Part shown: positions 5,352 to 7,830 of the stretch, in pieces
Layout: each line of letters opens with the position of its first letter
Numbering within the stretch: position 1 is the first letter of the stretch
Assembly: GCA_002727395.1 (NCBI GenBank)
Contig: PBWY01000076.1
Span: 1-7,830 of the forward strand
Reading direction: 5' to 3'
Source of the DNA: Rhodospirillales bacterium
Lineage (GTDB): Bacteria; Pseudomonadota; Alphaproteobacteria; MPNO01; UBA2964
DNA length: 7,830 nt
The notes under the pieces: generated by a model
Seen by the model: the letters and a program-made list of their open reading frames with translations, nothing else
What the model was told of the DNA's origin: nothing
The model's database searches: none
Translations under genes and position numbers: made by a program

Positions 5352-7808
5352 CTAATATAATCCATCGAATTCTCCAAGCGGAGATACCGGTTTTCTTATA
5401 ATCTCCAGCCCGTCCGAAACCGGTGAGAATGCTTTTTGAATAGTTGGTTTAGGCTCTGTACCCACCTTGAATGCCTCAAGAATTACAAACCTATCACCTC
5501 GCTTAGAGCGCTTACCTGTTAAAGGGTTTACCCGGACGAAACGAATACCATTCGGCACACGAAATGGAATCGATGGCTTTGCAATTAATGCGGCTTTCAT
5601 AAAATCACGAAATATAGGAACAGCGACAGAAGAACCCGTTTCAGTTTTACCTAAAGATTTTGGTTTGTCAAAACCCACAAATACCCCGACAGTTAAATCG
5701 GGTGAAAACCCAACAAACCACGTATCTATATTATTATTGGTAGTACCTGTCTTGCCACCCAACGGCTTTCCAACAACCCTTACTCTTCTTCCCGTACCCC
5801 TTTGTATAACCCCTTCAAGCATAGATACTATTTGAAAGGCACTTCTGGGGTCAGCTAATTTTGCCCGATCATCTTTCAGGCGAGGAACTTCTTGTCCATC
5901 CCATTTTATATTTTTGCAAAATGGACATTCCCGCTTTTCATGACGAAAGACGGTTTTCCCTAATCTATCTTGAACACGATCAATTAAGGTAGGTACAATT
6001 TTTTTTCCTCCATTAACTAACATTGCATATGCTGATGTAAGTTTAAGAAGTGTTGTTTCCATCGCTCCTAAAGACATAGATAAAAAATTAGATACATTAT
6101 TTGAAATTCCGAATCGGCGAGCATAAGTGGACACCACGTCCATTCCGATGGCTTGAGCTAACCGTACCGTCATTAAATTTCGTGATTTTTCAACACCCAG
6201 CCGAAGAGGGCTAGGACCATAAAACTTTTTGGTGTAATTAGCTGGTTTCCACTGGCGCTGTCCACCTCCTTGATCAATTACGAAAGGAGCATCAAGTATT
6301 ATACTTGCCGGAGTAAAACCCCTTTCCATCGCTGCTAAATAAACGAATGGTTTGAACGCAGATCCTGGTTGACGCTTTGCTTGAGTGACTCGGTTATACT
6401 CACTTCTCCCGAATGCAAAACCACCACTCATGGCAAGAACTCGTCCGGTGTGTGGATCAATGACCACAAGGCCTCCTTCTATTTCCGGAATTTGTCTCAA
6501 CCCATATGTATCATAATTTTTTCTTGTTCCATTTTTATTTAATTTTAAATTTTCTACATAAATTACATCTAAAACACTTATTACTTGTTCCGGTTTCTGG
6601 ATTGGAACCCCAAGTCGTCCATCCACACGCATAGATCGGGCCCATTTTAGTTCTTTGAGGGGTATCACACCTTTTTTTCCGCTAGCCAAACCAATGATGG
6701 TACTATTCTTTTTGAATGCTAGCACCACCGCCTTCTTCCAGGTCGGCCGAGACTCTGCAAGCCAACTCGGAATTGGCGCCTCAGAAATGGCCTTTTGCCA
6801 ATTTTCAATAGAATCTAATTTTCTCAAAGCACCCCGCCAGCCGTGCCGACGATCATAGCGTATTAAGCCTTCTTGGAGCGCTAACTCTGCCTTTATTTGC
6901 AAAGATGGGACAAGCGTAGTACGGACTGACAGTCCACCGCCATAAAGATCTCCCTCTCCAAATTTTTGTCTCAATTCGCGGCGAACCTCTTCAACAAAAT
7001 AGTCTGCGCGCGCAATTGCAGGTCCCGTTCGTTTTCTAATAACAATTGGTGACTTCTTCGACTCTTCCCCTAATTTTGTTGTTATATGTCCGTCTTGTAC
7101 CATTCGACCTATAACATAATTGCGCCTAATTTTTGCAGCCTTAGGATTTTTTAAGGGGTGGTAGTTATTAGGAGCCTTTGGCAAACCAGCAATAAAAGCA
7201 ATCTCGGACAAACTCAATTTATCGAGTGGTCTATCAAAATAATTTAGAGCAGCGGCAGCCACACCATATGAACCAAAACCAAGATAGATTTGGTTTAAGT
7301 AAAGCTCTAAAATTCGATTTTTTGAAAGAGTTCGATCTATTCGGAATGCTAGGATAGCTTCCTTAATTTTTCTATCTATCGAAACTTCATTGGTCAAAAG
7401 AAAGTTTTTGGCAACTTGTTGGGTAATTGTTGAAGCACCTACTAACCGTTGACCAGTTCCTAATCTCTTTAAATTGACCAAAACCGCCCTTCCTATGCCA
7501 AGAAAGTCTATCCCCGGGTGCTCATAAAATTTTTTATCTTCCGCGGACAAAAAGGCTTGTACTACCAAGCGGGGTATTGATTCTATCGGAACAAAAACTC
7601 GCTTTTCTTTAGAAAATTCAGCGAGAAGCCTTCCATCTCCAGCGTGTATACGTGTTACCATCGGTGGTTGGTAACTAGCAAGCTGATTGAAATCTGGTAA
7701 GTCGCGACCATAATTCCATAAAACGACAACCAGTAATATTACTCCAGACAGACCTAATATGAGGCCGGAGGACCCCAGTAAAAATATTATTTTATATATT
7801 TTTTTCAT
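5352..7808 (-). CDS. mrcA: Penicillin-binding protein 1A, bifunctional peptidoglycan synthase
   Basis: This complete 818-residue class A PBP polymerises glycan strands from lipid II and crosslinks their stem peptides in the periplasm. Residues about 7-31 are the membrane anchor. The GT51 transglycosylase domain shows SAEDKKFYEHPGID (88-101) with catalytic E90, GASTITQQVAKN (124-135), RKIKE (146-150) with the second glutamate E150, and RILELYLNQIYLG (165-177). An OB-like linker domain lies around 320-440. The transpeptidase domain has the SxxK nucleophile S483-AF-K486, S542-R-N544 and K686-T-G-T689. C628 and C631 form a CPFC insert of the kind seen in alphaproteobacterial PBP1A. The ATG at 7808 directly precedes the basic and hydrophobic anchor; its Shine-Dalgarno is weak. 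It is the first gene in the window of a minus-strand run with prfB and bolA, an mrcA-prfB order that recurs in alphaproteobacteria. All key residues are present. Confidence 0.96.
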   Translation of the reverse strand: MKKIYKIIFLLGSSGLILGLSGVILLVVVLWNYGRDLPDFNQLASYQPPMVTRIHAGDGRLLAEFSKEKRVFVPIESIPRLVVQAFLSAEDKKFYEHPGIDFLGIGRAVLVNLKRLGTGQRLVGASTITQQVAKNFLLTNEVSIDRKIKEAILAFRIDRTLSKNRILELYLNQIYLGFGSYGVAAAALNYFDRPLDKLSLSEIAFIAGLPKAPNNYHPLKNPKAAKIRRNYVIGRMVQDGHITTKLGEESKKSPIVIRKRTGPAIARADYFVEEVRRELRQKFGEGDLYGGGLSVRTTLVPSLQIKAELALQEGLIRYDRRHGWRGALRKLDSIENWQKAISEAPIPSWLAESRPTWKKAVVLAFKKNSTIIGLASGKKGVIPLKELKWARSMRVDGRLGVPIQKPEQVISVLDVIYVENLKLNKNGTRKNYDTYGLRQIPEIEGGLVVIDPHTGRVLAMSGGFAFGRSEYNRVTQAKRQPGSAFKPFVYLAAMERGFTPASIILDAPFVIDQGGGQRQWKPANYTKKFYGPSPLRLGVEKSRNLMTVRLAQAIGMDVVSTYARRFGISNNVSNFLSMSLGAMETTLLKLTSAYAMLVNGGKKIVPTLIDRVQDRLGKTVFRHEKRECPFCKNIKWDGQEVPRLKDDRAKLADPRSAFQIVSMLEGVIQRGTGRRVRVVGKPLGGKTGTTNNNIDTWFVGFSPDLTVGVFVGFDKPKSLGKTETGSSVAVPIFRDFMKAALIAKPSIPFRVPNGIRFVRVNPLTGKRSKRGDRFVILEAFKVGTEPKPTIQKAFSPVSDGLEIIRKPVSPLGEFDGLY

Positions 7809-7830
7809 TAGTCCGTTCTATGGGAAAAGA

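Noticed and set aside
5467..6858. Plus-strand open frames opposite mrcA
   Set aside because: They are antisense to conserved PBP1A domains and have no ribosome binding site or family resemblance.

Overview
The window reads as chromosomal DNA of an AT-rich alphaproteobacterium. The penicillin-binding protein 1A has the sequence style of alphaproteobacterial MrcA, including a GLRQIPEIEGG stretch before the transpeptidase domain and a Cys-x-x-Cys insert late in it. The order mrcA then prfB, and a DUF3971 membrane protein divergent from bcp, also fit that class. Hand counts of 60-base samples give 17 G+C in bcp and 24 in mrcA, so the host is AT-rich, as in many marine lineages. I cannot assign a genus.

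Layout. Positions 1-1929 (minus) hold the first 643 codons of a large AsmA/YhdP-like DUF3971 envelope protein that runs off the left edge. A 130-base divergent spacer separates it from bcp (2060-2524, plus), a 2-Cys thiol peroxidase. A very AT-rich spacer of about 370 bases follows, with two perfect inverted repeats. Next comes a solitary REP-associated tyrosine transposase (RAYT, 2897-3841, plus) with an added C-terminal helix-turn-helix domain. It is convergent with a minus-strand run read from right to left: mrcA (7808-5352), prfB (5292-4182) and bolA (4165-3860).

The clearest non-standard signal is in prfB. The gene has an in-frame UGA at codon 24 inside CTT-TGA-C, with AAGGAGG three bases before the CTT. 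This is the classic RF2 autoregulatory programmed +1 frameshift. The full product is 369 residues, with SPF and GGQ motifs, and an annotation starting at the first long open frame (5129) would lose 54 N-terminal residues.

The minus-strand run joins a bifunctional peptidoglycan synthase, release factor 2 and an E. coli-like BolA, a family linked in E. coli to cell shape and stress. DUF3971 proteins and Bcp act in envelope maintenance and peroxide defence. The RAYT looks like the one acquired gene: its two functional ends are much richer in G+C than the surroundings. I see no CRISPR array, tRNA, rRNA, classical insertion sequence ends or phage genes, and no convincing undescribed system.
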